Shown piece after piece: positions 48,507 to 60,700 of a DNA stretch of 64,000 nt. The stretch comes from Toxoplasma gondii ME49 (Eukaryota; Apicomplexa; Conoidasida; Eucoccidiorida; Sarcocystidae): NCBI RefSeq assembly GCF_000006565.2, contig NC_031474.1:2577662-2641661 (forward strand), given 5' to 3'. Each line of letters opens with the position of its first letter. The stretch's first letter is position 1. The notes under the pieces were generated by a model. The model was not told where the DNA came from and did not search any database. It worked only from the letters and a program-made list of their open reading frames with translations. Made by a program: the position numbers and the translations under genes.

Positions 48507-51500
48507 ATGCTGCTTCCATCCTCTTCACACAATGCGCTGCCTTTGCGACCTTCGCTGCACCCGCGGGGCCTTTCCTCTCCTCGTTTTCTTCTTTTTCTTT
48601 TTCTTGCTCTCCCTGTGCTTCTCCCTCTCGGCGTCTCTCACTCTCTCCCTCTCACCCTTCCCAGTCCGAACTCCCCAGCGGTCTCTCTGCGTTTTCCTCT
48701 CTCTTCTTCCTCTTCCCTAGCTTCTTCTTCTGCCTCTCCTCTCTTCTCGTTCTCTCGTTTGTCTCGCCTTCGTTCCTCTCTCTCACCTCATCCCTGTTCT
48801 CTCACTCCCGTTTCTTCGTGTTCCCGCGCAGCTGCGGATGTGGATGGTCTCTCTTTTTGTCCAGTTTCTGTTGCTCCTCTAACTCCGCGCCACTCTGTCT
48901 CTTTGGCTGTGTCGCCTCTCTGCCGCTCGCGCAAGCGGGACGTTCGCGGCGTCGAGCCTCGCTTTCTCCCTCGTTTCCTGTTGCTCTCTGGAGCCTCGGC
49001 TTCGCGGAGAGCGCGTCTTTCTTGCCGCGACGCAAACGCACAGTCCGGTCTCGCCTCTGCCCTTCCTTCTTCTCTGTGGGGGCCGCTCTTCGTGGCGACG
49101 ATTGCCGCGGTGCCGTGCTCTCTGCGCTGCCTGAATATCGCAAAGAAGTCGTCCACGCGCAAAAGTCGAGACTTATGCTTCGCTCGCCATGCCGGCATCA
49201 GCTTACGAAAACGAATCACTGAGAAAACAACACCGCTTCTGTATGGCGCTACAGTCGCTCGTGACAAATCGCGCAGAAACGCTTCCTCCTCGTTTATCTC
49301 TTCTCCTTTGTCTTCCATCTGTCATCTGTGTTCCTTCCCTTCATCATCTCTCTCTCCTGTGTCTGCTTTCTCCTCTTCCTCCTCCTCCTCTTTCTCTCCT
49401 CTCTCGTCTTCGTTCGCTTCGACTCCCATGTCGTTTTTTCTGAAAAGGAATTGCAACGCCTGTTGGGGGAGAGAGAAAGACGCGGGGAATCGCCTTTCTC
49501 TTGGAGAGACTGAAGCTCTTGCCGACTCGTCAGAGACACGACGTCGCTCGACTCTCGCCTTCGCCTTGCGGCATTCGTTTCTTTGCCCTTCGCTTACGCG
49601 TTCTTCCTCGCGTGCGTCTCTCCCCTTTCAAGCCTCGTCTTCTTCTTCTCACTCTCGTTTGTCTGGTGCACTCTCGTCACCGCATCAACTCTCCGAACGG
49701 AGACCTCTCGCCTCTTGGCGGTGCCTGTACTCTCTGTAAGCTTCGGTGTTCTTCTCTCTTTCCGCCGGCCTTCTCACCCACAATCTTCATGCCCTTATGC
49801 CGCGTCGTTCCTTCTTCTCTCCCTCTTCGTCCGAAATTCCCTCATTATTTCCTTCATTTTCTTCTAATTGCCTTAACCTCTCCTGTGTCTCGTTCTCCGG
49901 TTCCGCCATCCCTCTCCGCAAGCCTTTGTCCTTTCTCTTCTCCCCAGTGCTTCTTTCTGATTCACCCTTGCTCCTCACTCTCATTTCCACCAAGAGTTTT
50001 TACTTTCTCCTGCTTTCTGAGAAAGAGCTCCGACCACCGTCTTCCTGACTTCTCAGACACGCGACGGCTCGACAGCCCCTCTGCCTCCCGCTGCCAACTT
50101 GCCTCTCGTCATATATATATATATATATATATCCATATTTATTTGTTACCGTAGATAAACATATAGTACCTCAGTATACGCATATGTGAGGTTAACTAAC
50201 ATATATACCCATTTGCATGTATGCATGTATATATGTATGTATCTTTCCATCTATGTGAATACATCATGTGAGAGATGGCTTCACGGAGGTCGGCATGCGT
50301 ATAAACATGAATATATATATATATATATATATATACATTATATATACATATGCTATACGTATGTATATTTATACAAATGAGACGCCGTTGTCTGTGTTTT
50401 GAAGCTATGGTTGTGTGGGTGTGTTGTCTTACCTCGGTGCTGAGTTCTCTTTTTGCATGCAGACTTGAGAGAGAGGCACGGCGGCGCCAGGAGGGCGGCG
50501 CGCGGGTGTTTTTCCTTTCCCAAGACTTGACCGAAGATCTCGCTCACCGACTCATCGCACATCTTTTTTTTCATGATAGGGGAAACAGGAAGAAGTGCAA
50601 CGTCAGGAGTGGGTGTGAGTCTTCTCAGCCTTGCCAGGCTCTTCCTGAGGCATCTTTGGCTTCTTTGCCCTCTTCTTCGTCATCTTCGTCCTTGCCACCG
50701 TCGTCATCAGCATCGCCAGCATCTACGGCTTCTTCGTCGTTTTCAGCTTCTCCCTGTACATCATCTTCTCTTTCCGCATTGTCTTCTTCTGCTTGCTCGT
50801 CTGCTTCTTCTTCCTGTTTCGTTTCTCCACCTGCGTCGCGTGAGGAAGCGAGACAACGCGACGTCACCTGCCTTCTGCGGAGGCTCACGGCGACGAGAGG
50901 AGAAGACTCCAGGTTGGCGCCCTCTGCTGACAGGCGGCTCTGGAATCGCTCAACCGGCGGAGGAGATTCCGACGTGGATGTTGACCGCCCCAGAAAAACG
51001 GGAGGAAACCAGGAGGAAGGAGACGAACGGACGGCAGACGCCGACCCCTTTGTCATTTTTGTGAATTCAGCTGGTGGATCTCTCAGTGCTGGACTTGCCT
51101 TGTTTGACGCCCTTTCGGTGAGCCTCCTCGGCTGTCGAAGCATGCAGCATCTGGAAATGCCGTCCAGCTGCTTCGCTGAAGCGATGTTTGACTCTTCATT
51201 GAATAGAGAAGTCTGAAGGTGAAGGAAGTCTTTACAGAGAATACGTCCACCACGCTTAGACGCTCGAGTGAATGCGATGTGAAGTGGAGAGGAAGCACAG
51301 TTGGGGGACGCTGAGGCACTGCTGAAAGAGAGGCGCAAGTCGGGCAAACAGCCGTTGACAGAAGAGGCTCTCGGTGGCAGGTGTACAGACACTTGAACAA
51401 GACGGTCTCTAGAAAAAGGTTGTGGGTTGAGGGAGAGAACCGTGTGCTGGCCGGTTTTGGAAGTGTGGCTGAATCGTAAAAGAAGCTGTCTCACTTTTTC

Positions 51501-52946
51501 GCGCCTTTCTCCTCCACTGCATCCCTTTGTTTCTCTTCTGTCCGTCGTCTTCTTCTCCCTCGCCGGTTCTCGTTGTCTTCTCTCGTGCTTTCTCTGTCGC
51601 TTGGCTCCACCTTCCTTCTCTTTTTTCCTTCTCCCCTGCCTCTCCCTTTATCTCTCTCTTTATATCTCCCTTTCTGTCTGCGGTTCTCTCTGCCTCGTCG
51701 CCTCTGTTTCCCTCGCTTGTTCTCTGCTCTCGTTCTCCGACTGCGACTCTGTCTCTGTCTTCCGCCTGTCGCTGCCGTAGACGCTCCAGGCGCCGGTTTA
51801 CACGGTGAATTTAGGCCTCGCTGCGTCGGCGGCTTCTTTGCTGCTTGCGGCTGGCTCGGGTGGGCGTCGCTTCGCCGTCGAGCAAAGTTCTGTTCTGCTG
51901 CACCAGCCAGCAGGCAGTTTGGCGGGACGCGACTCCGAGCTTCAGGACGAGAGAAGAGAAGTCGAGAAACTCCACGAGAAAGTAGTCCGCCTCTACAGGT
52001 GCGAGACTGCCGAGGAGGCAACGCGGAGCGAGAGGACAGAGAGAGACACAAACGTACTCACGAGAAAGAGGGAGGAATCGAGGAGAGAGCGGGAGGAAGA
52101 CGATCGTCCTTCAGATGGGCACAACGAGTGAGAGACAAAGAGAACGGGCGAGGGGAAGATGGAAAGGGGATGCAGGGTGAGAGTGCAATCGAAGCAAAGG
52201 TGTAACGGAAGCGAGAAGGAGAGAGAGAGGTAGAGAGGGGGTGAGGGGGGAACAAAGATATTTATCCAGAAAGCGAAAGAGACAAAACGAGAGTCTACGG
52301 CAGAAAGACAGATGAGCAATATCCGGGGAACAGAGCAAGAAAGAGAGACACTGAATAGATACCCTGCAACAATCTCCCCCGATCTATCCTTCAGTTACTT
52401 ATCCTTGTCATGTTTGTTATCTGCACCGTGCATGACTCTCTCTCTCTCTCGCGGAGCTTCTAGAGGAGCTTCGTGTACATGCGGCGATGCTGGACTTTCA
52501 TCCTCTTTGTGTGTCAACCTTCGTCATCAGAGTGGTTTTCTTAACGATACTCTCCTCTGTGGACCATCTCTAAACGCGTTTTTGGCAGAGGCTTCATTTT
52601 TTTAATGCCTAAAGTATTTTTCGTATTTCTGTTCTCTTCACCCTTTCAATTCACAGTATGTGAACAATGTCAAATTCCTCTGTGGTCCAATCCCCGACTT
52701 TCCGACATGCATTTAGGCACCTTCGTCTTTCGTTTTTCGCCTCTTGACGTCGATGAAAATAGCTCGGGAGTCAACTGCGTTTTGCGAGTTCCTTGCTTTC
52801 TTTTCAGTGAGGTAACGGGCAGACCAGAGGCGCGGGTGAGGCGCGACATCAAGGAAGAGAAAGTCTTGACAGCTGAGCAAGCTTGTGAATACGGCCTCGT
52901 GGACGCAGTTCTGCCTCTCTTTGATGCGAAGGAAATTCGCGCTTAA
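48507..52946 (+). CDS. ClpP-family serine peptidase/ClpR-like subunit with apicoplast-type leader, 4 exons
   Basis: Exons 48507-49735, 50463-51117, 51790-51998 and 52808-52946 join in phase to 743 residues; the start is the first in-frame ATG. The N-terminus has a hydrophobic signal core at about 27-43 followed by a roughly 350-residue Ser/Arg-rich, acid-poor stretch, the bipartite leader expected for apicoplast import. The ClpP fold begins at about 410 (YSLLERE...RVFFLSQDLTEDLAHRLIAHLFF). It is interrupted by about 160 Ser-rich residues and resumes at FVIFVNSAGGSLSAGLALFDAL. The nucleophile is Ser641 in LGLAASAAS and the His is His666 in SVLLHQPAG. The third triad position, aligned on RDIKEEKVLTAEQA, is Glu715 instead of Asp. 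So it may be a degenerate (ClpR-like) subunit or a Glu-variant peptidase of the organellar Clp complex. It converges with the RAD17-like gene. Confidence 0.91.
50111..50345. repeat. AT microsatellites in ClpP-like intron 1
   Basis: AT runs at about 50111-50132 and 50310-50345 flank ATGT/ATGC-rich sequence inside intron 1 (49736-50462). Confidence 0.85.
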
Positions 52947-53010
52947 ACGGCCTTCAGTCGGCGCCGCTCCACGAGGTATTTCCCAGAGACGCCCTGCGGG
53001 GCATGGTCAT

Positions 53011-53030
53011 GCGGTGTACATACACCCGAG
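53011..53030. repeat. Short palindromic element, GGTGTACATACACC type
   Basis: GGTGTACATACACC followed by CGAG, just after the ClpP-like stop codon. A second copy lies about 180 bases further on, also followed by CGAG. Confidence 0.7.
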
Positions 53031-53187
53031 GCGAGGAGAGAGAGAGGCAGTTGTCTGGTTTTGTGCAGAGTTCCGCTCACTTTCAGAGACAGGGAATCTG
53101 TCAGGCATCAAAGCGCTTTTGTTGCGTTCGTCGAGACGAGGCGTGGACGCGACTCCTACAGTAAAAACGAGGAAAGACGAGAAATAC

Positions 53188-53209
53188 GCGGTGTGTATAC
53201 ACCCGAGAG
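53188..53209. repeat. Short palindromic element, GGTGTGTATACACC type
   Basis: GGTGTGTATACACC followed by CGAGA, preceded by CGC. It is the partner of the copy at 53011. Confidence 0.7.
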
Positions 53210-54787
53210 AAGGCAGGCAGGAGGTGCCTGAGAATCCTGTTTTATCCTTATGTGCGCGTTTGCAGCAGTTGCGGTGGACCCGTGATGTTTTTTTCTTTCG
53301 GTAGACGAGAGCGAGACGGATGCTGGGTCGTTTCTCTCAGCATTTTTTGAGCAGTTCAGGGTGTAGGACATCTTTTTGCCAACACTGAGATAAATGTGGG
53401 CTTGCTTGTAGATAAATACGTGAGTTTGTCTGGATATGTGTCGACTTCCGAAGGTGTAAGTATACAAACAAAGGGATGCATCTAATGTGGTTTGAGGCTA
53501 CGCCTGCAATGAACACAAGGGCCGCCGAGACTCTTTCCATCTTTTGTCGGTCAAGTTCCGTACCAGGTGTATCTGCAGGCGGGAGTACTAATAACTGTGA
53601 CAGAAGCTTCGGCGGGACTCCGTATGATCTCCAAAAGTCTGAACTTTTGTCCGGTTCGCTGGCGCCACCTCTGACAGGAAGCGGCTGCGTTACTGCCTGG
53701 CGGGAAGTCGCTTGAAGAGGAGGATATATATATATATATATAAATAATTGTATATCTGGCAATATGTGTCTACCTACGAAAGATGCTACGTAGAAAGAAA
53801 AAGGGGATTGTCGCGTCTGAGCTCAAAAGACGTTCGCCGTTTCCTAGAGGCCAGCTGTACAGACACTGCTCAGAAGCAGGGACCTTCGACTCCGTTTTAG
53901 CGGCTACTTGAAGGCTTGCCCCTGTGGTTCTCACTTATATATATAGGTGGACACGCTGCACACATTAGAGAGGCAGAAACTTCGGACCTCTTTGGAGGCT
54001 CGAGACATTGCATTGTGAGTTGTATTTGCCAAGGACATTTTTCATCCCGCAGACACCCGACACACTTCCGCCGCGTTCTGCTCACGGGCGCTGCTGCAAT
54101 GCGGCTGCATGTGAAAACCGAAAATTCAGATGGCGTCCCAAAGTCTCCCTCTCGCTGACCTATTTGCGGAGAACAAACCGCGGCTAAGACTGAGAATCCG
54201 GCAACACATATCTACCTTAAAAACAAATGCATGCAACCGAAGGCGCCAGCGGAGCCTTGCCAGCTGCCGAAGGAGCTGCCAAGACATTGGGGGGAAAAAG
54301 CTTTTTTCAATCCGGGATCGCTTCTCTCTACGACCACCACAGTCCTCCACAGCGAGGTTTGTGTATATATGCAGATGCAGACATATGAATATGTCCATAT
54401 GTGCAGCGAGGGAGGGAGAGACGCCACCCGTATGCGTATGTAGATGCATACGTATATCTGAACATGTAGAGATACCGAGAGAAGAAACGCGAAAAAATCT
54501 CTTCCGGCCACTGCGCAGCTCCACGCTCTACGGGCAGCTGAGGAAGGCGAAGACAGCCAAGCCGCTGTGTCGGAGATTGGGTGCATCTCTCCCTCTCTAC
54601 GGGTATAACAGGGACGCGTGCAGAAATATTCACACGCAAATATATATACATTTTCATACATATACACACATACATGTATATATATATATATATATGAATA
54701 CACAGATTCGCATGGGTTTTCTGCGACTGTGTTTTCCGCATTTTGTGTCAAAATGCTCCCTCCGGCAGCACAGCATCGCTTTTGAGG

Positions 54788-57700
54788 TCACGCATCTTCG
54801 ATGTCATCGTCTTCAGTTTCGCTTAGAATTTGCACTGCGCTTCCGATCTTTCTTTCGTCACTTGCGCACTGCCAAGTAGAAACGCTCGGCGGCCTCTGTT
54901 CTGCGGAGAGCAGCATGTCTGTCCTCTCTCTGGAGGCGTAAAGTGAACGATGCGAGAAACCTGAAAGCGTTGGTGCTGTCGCTGGTTTGCCTGCAAGTTG
55001 GCCGGGTGTGCCTACACTGCGTCGCATGTCTCTGGCCGCCTGGAGAGACGCCGGCAGAGGCAGGAAGCCTCCCCAAGATTCCAGAAGAGCATCAGCAGCG
55101 TCGGGCTCCTCTTCGTCGTCCTCGGCTTCCACGGCTAGCGTTCGGCGTTGCGAGGGCTCACGGGCGCTTCCAGAAAGCCTCTGAGAGCCTCCGGGACGTC
55201 CCCATTTCTCCCAGGACTCACGAAACCTTAGCCACTCAAGAATGGGCGCTTCCAGACCACAGAGATAGTCCAGACAGCCTCGACTAAACAGGCTGGCTGT
55301 TTCTCTCTCCTTGCCGGCTCCAGCAGCCGCCTGCTGGCCGCGCGACTCGCTCTCCTCGGGGTGTCTAGACACCCGGTGACACCTTCCACTCGCGGCGTGG
55401 GGGTCTACGCACATCGGAGCGGCAGCTCGTTCGCCGGATCTTCGCGCTGCAGGCCACGGCGTCGTTTTCTCTCTTCGCTGCAGCGTCCTCTCCCGATTGG
55501 TGACGAAAGGCAAAACTTCTGTGAAAAACCGCGAAGCTGAGAGGCCGAAAACACCGTGCATCCCCCGCCACATTGTCTTCATGTAGGCGACGGCCTTGTC
55601 ACCCTCTCCGTTCCCTCGAAGCCCGGCAGGACCTCTGCTGCCTTTGTCCGCGCTCGATCGCGTCTGCTGGCTAGCGCCTTGGCACCTCTCGCTACCTTCC
55701 GAGAGAGCCGTCAGGCCATCCACAGTGATCTGGCCTCGTCCCGCGCCCGGCTCGCTCGGCGGGCGACAAATGTCGGGTGTATGTACACCCGACGCATGCC
55801 GAGTGTCGCCAGTGCAGCGCCGCTCAGTTTGAGGGCCGCATCGCAGACTGTGGCTGCTCGGCGGAAGCGAGAGGGCATTCGTTTCGCAGTCTTGGCACCT
55901 GTCGGACACCGTCCGTTCACTTTTTTCTGCCACGACATCCAGAGAGTCGAAACGTCTGTCTGCTGGCTCTCCCGCCGTCGGCTCCGCTCCGTGCACTTGG
56001 TTTACGAGGTCCCCGAGGCCTCGCTGCACGCCTGCGCAGTAGGTCGACCAGACGTGGATCCTGGTGGACAGCTGCCGCCGAAGCACGAGGGCTCGGCTTT
56101 TTTTGAAAGAGAAAAAGCTGGGGGGAAGCCTCGAGACAGCAGCGCGCCCCGACTCGGGCCAGCTTCCTGGGCTGCACGGATGAGTGTTGCTGTCGAGGAT
56201 CCCTCGACTCGCGACCAGGGCGAAGAACCAAGAACGCAGCAGCGACAGATGTGGGGTCCCTGGGTCCCCGTCGCGCGCCATGCCCTGCCCCAAGTACAAG
56301 CCGGTCCTTCCGAAGAGGGCGTCCGCGTCGGCGAGGTGTGCAGCCGCGGCAGCGACGTCGACGACGTCTGAGAAGAAGAACAGAAAGTTCTCCTGGAGAA
56401 GCAGAGCGAAGTGGTCCAAGTCGCAAGGTGTCTCCTCCAGAAGCTTCTCCGGAGAAAAATACAGCGCAGGCCGAGTTGGCTTTCGAAACAAAAGATGCCA
56501 GGGTGCATGCGCAACTACCGCTGCAGACGACGACTCGGAAGAGGAAGACAGCGTAGGAGAAGACAGAGAAGACGAGCATCGCGAACTGGAAGGCAGTGCT
56601 TTAGAAGGGACGGAAGAGGCCGACGACGACGGAGGCGTCGGAAGGGGACTGTCCGCTGTCGATGGCCTTGAGAAAGGGAGAAGCGTACGAGGGCGAAGAG
56701 GCCAGAGAAAAGACGAACAGAGGCCTGAACGAAACACCACGCAGACACCAAGCAGAACCGGAAAGAAGCGCTTTCAGCTTTCTCCATCGCGCGTAGGTCA
56801 GATGGGCATTCGTGTGGAAACCCAGGATGTGCGTTTGTCTCTGTCATCCCTCCCTCCCGTTTCTTCTTCTTCTTTCGGAGTCTCCATCTCCATCTTCAAA
56901 TCCGGCAGCGGGAGAAGTCTATAACTGAATTCGAGATCGACATCCCTCAAAAACCTCTTCACGTGCACAGGTAACGTATCCGCTCCTCGGATGAAAGTTC
57001 CACGTCTCCTCTTTCCCCAAAGTTGTTTTCCTTCGTCATCTCGAATGTCTTTTCTCGGGTGTCTCTGCCTTTTCCTGCGTCGGATTTCGGGTGTACACGC
57101 TCCCCCTTCCCTCTTACCGTCAAAGAGGGCATATGCATGTAGACTGTCTCCTCCGGCAATCCACGCCGCTTCTTCCCGCGTCACCGTAGCCTCTTCCCTT
57201 CGCAGCACAAGCCGACATGCGCAACGCCCTCCCTCCGGGGCGCGCTCAGGCGGCTCCTCGTCAAGTGCATGCCAGCCGTAGGCCCAGCGGCTCACCCGGA
57301 ACGCATCCTGCGCAGACCAGCCGACAGACAGCGGCGCTTGCGACGGCAAAGACGAAGCGACAGAAGACGAGAGAGGAAGCGAGGAAGAAAGGGAAGACGA
57401 AGAAGAGGGAGACGAAGAAGAGGAAGAAGACAAAGAGGAAGACGACGACGAGGACGAACAGGAAACTTGAAAGGAAGAAGACAAAGACGTAGAAGCTGAA
57501 ACAGCAGCGGAGGCGCCTCCAAACGCAGACGACGAGGATGAGACAGCAGAAGGAGACACGGAGAGACACTCTAGAGAGGCAAGCGGCGGACGCGAGAACG
57601 AACAAGGCGATGCGGGAGAAGAGAGAAGGGGGGCGCATGGCGAGGAAGCAGAGAGAGACAGAGACGCCGAACAGAGAGACGAAACCGGAGAGACCAAGGG

Positions 57701-60700
57701 ATGTCCTGTATCTCCATCGAAGTCCGAGAGAAAATCCATTGCGTCGAAGATATCGTCTAAATCGGCGAGCTCGAGGTCCGCTAGCTCTGCCGCCCCAGTG
57801 GATGGACCAGCTGTATAGACACCTGGACGGGATCGGAGGACTTCCTCTTTCTCAGGGCGCGCTGCGTTGATTTCTGCTGCTCTTCTCTCGGTGTCGAGTT
57901 TGTTATCTCCAACGTCGCAGCAAGGGAAAACGCGGCAAACACACAACGGACGCACGGCAGTAAGGGAAGTCGAAGCGACGTCTGTCGAGCGCACCGCGGG
58001 CGGGTCGCAGATGTCCTTCCTGGATGCAGACAGGTTCGACCGGAGAGATTCTGTACACCCAGAACGAAGCGGAGCCGAGCGAGCAGGAGAGGAACGAGAA
58101 GGCGAAGAAGAAGAGGAAAAAGAAGGGAAGACAGAAGAAGAAGAAAGCGATGGAGAGGGTGAAAAGGAATGGGACAAAGAGAGAGAGGAAGAAGACACGA
58201 AAGAAGACGAAGACAAACAGGAGGAAGATGAAACAAATGAAGAGCAAGAGGAGTAGGGAGTGGCGGGAGAGTCGCGGATGCGGCCGTCGGGGGTGTTGCT
58301 CGTTGCAGTTTCGCTGGGCGTCTGGCGGGTCTGCTCAGCGCGGATCAGGCGTTTGTTGTAAAGGACTTTCCCCAGGGCGTGAAAGAGTCCCCACCGCCCA
58401 TCTTTGCCGCCCTCTAGCGAGCTCTGCTCTCCCGCTTCGCGCCCCGCAACCGGCGTCGCACCTGTCTCCGTTGTCTCCGCTGGCACGGTGCGCCGGCCAG
58501 AGCTTTCTAGGGCGCCGCCCCGCCGGCGGTCTCTCCGGTTTCTCTCTCGCCGACTTTTCGCCGACAGCGAACGAGAATTCTCTCGGTCGGCAGCCCCTCC
58601 AAGGCCTGAAAGAGAAACCTTCGCGTTCTCCCCACCTCTCATGTCTTCCACTGAAGAAGAAAACGAAGTAGAGGAAGGAAGAGAAGGAGCGGTGGAAGCA
58701 TCTGCAGCGGCGAACTGAAGAGACGTGAGAGCATGTCGAACGTCTCCGTTGCTGAGGTGAAGAATGGAGAGGAGATCGAGAGACGGAGGGAGCGTGGCGA
58801 GGAGAGCAGAGACCTTGCTGGCTGGGAGAGAGGAACGCGAAGCGGCGTGAGGCAGAATGCCTTCGTCCATCAAGACGCGCAAAAGGAAATGTCGGAGCTG
58901 GAGAAAAGACAAGCAGGCCCGATAACGACAAAGCCAGATAGAGCGACACACTCAAGAGAAAGCAGTGCGAAACACAGGCGCATACCCACGAGGCGTCTCT
59001 GAGGTCGTTCGTCAGGGAGGCGTCTGAGCAGAGAACTTTCTTTCTGACAAAAACGTGGTAAAATACACTGTTTTCTTCGGGCATCCACAATAAAGCGTCT
59101 GACCAGAGGACACCTGGAAAGAGCGCGCTTCGTCGAGAAGGAAAAGCGAGACAGTTGCACCTCTGACGTTCAGTGGTACGTCTGCGCCGAGATATAAGTA
59201 CAAATGCACACTGTCGCATCCCCCTCCATCTCGTTCACACGATTCAACAAAGCGGAAGCACCTGAGCGCTTGACGCCATCAGTCGGACGTGCACTTTCTT
59301 GCCTCGTACCCCACACATAACCGAAGGGACGACGGTGGCTTCTTTCTTGTCGGCCGGCAAAGGCGTCCCTTCTCTCTTTTGCGATCGATTCGAGCTCCAC
59401 TTTTTGTTCGTGACCATTGCCGCTTCTTCACATGGAATGTATTAGAAATTCAAGGCTCTTCTCCACTTCTGGCCCGACTGCGGGGACTGGACATCACGTA
59501 CATCGCAACAGGAGTACGCTGAACGATCTTGTCCCAAAATTTACTTCCTTTCTGCTACTCGCCTTCTCAGCACTCGCTTCGCCCACTCTTCCCAACCTTT
59601 CTCTCACATGCATCCCCCTTGGTATGTTCCTCCTTGAAAAGCTTATGAATCTAAGCTGCTTATTTCTCTCCCCTCGTAACCTGTAAGTCTAAACTGCCTC
59701 GCCGCTCTTCCCCTCATCGCGTACCTTGGCCGTGGGCACCGGATTCAATTTGATATGCAGGACGCCTGTGTTGTGTCCGAGGGCGCTGGAGGGAAGAATT
59801 TTCTGCAGGCTTTGGCTCTCTTCTCGCGAGCTTCCGACGCAGATGACAAGCGGCTGAAATCGCGAAGACGCTGTCCTCCCGTCGTCTGTTCCGCGCGCCG
59901 CCCGCTGCCCCGCAGCGTGCATCGCGAGGAGATTCTCGAGGTACGCAGCCGCCTTCCGAACGAATGCCGGCGACCTCTGAAAGAGCGTCATTGGCAGGTG
60001 TCGGAGAACGATCACGTGCCTGGGAAGCTTCGGTGAGGCCTCGGAACCGCACTGCGTGAGGTGGGGAGCTTTCCGGTCGCTGGAGTTGCAGGGAGAAGAG
60101 GAACTTGTGGAGGGGCGGCCGTCGCAGCCTCTCGTCTCCGCATCGTCGGAAACACTCGACGCGATGCGAAGACCATTCCAGGCAGCGCCTGACGCCTTCG
60201 CCGCCGTCTGCGGGGCTCTGCATGCGTCTAAGGCTTTTTCGGCGCCCCTCACGCCGTCGTCGCTCGGTGTACGGACATCGCGAGAAAGCCGCGCGCAGGC
60301 GTGGAGTCGCCCCAGGGCAGCAGGCATCGTCAAGGTGGCGAGTGGCGTCTTCGACTGAGCCTGGGAGAGAAAGCGAAGCAGCGAGAGCCCGAAGGAAGAG
60401 TTTGAGACTTCTTCGGTTCCTCCTCCTCCAGCACTCTGCGCTGATACGTCGGGAATCTCTTCTTCCCACTCAACCACATCGAGGCCCAGAGAGGCGGCGA
60501 CGGTGGAGACCAGGGAGTACTTGCCACAGCCTGAAGGACCTTGAAGGACGCAGATCAACGGGGAAGCAAGCCTTTCAGGACCCAGTGGCGGAGCTGCGTC
60601 TCCGTCTCGATCGCGTGGAGAAGAGATGCCGTTCTTGTCGCTTCTGGGCAGGGAAGCAGCAGCTGGAGGATAAAGGGCAGACGCAAACGGCGACAGGCAG

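Larger units (their letters stand above)
52947..54787. other. Convergent intergenic region, ClpP-like / RAD17-like
   Basis: Contains the 3' flanks of both genes, three copies of the short palindromic element (53011, 53188, 53851) and AT runs near 53725 and 54675. No gene seen. Confidence 0.7.
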
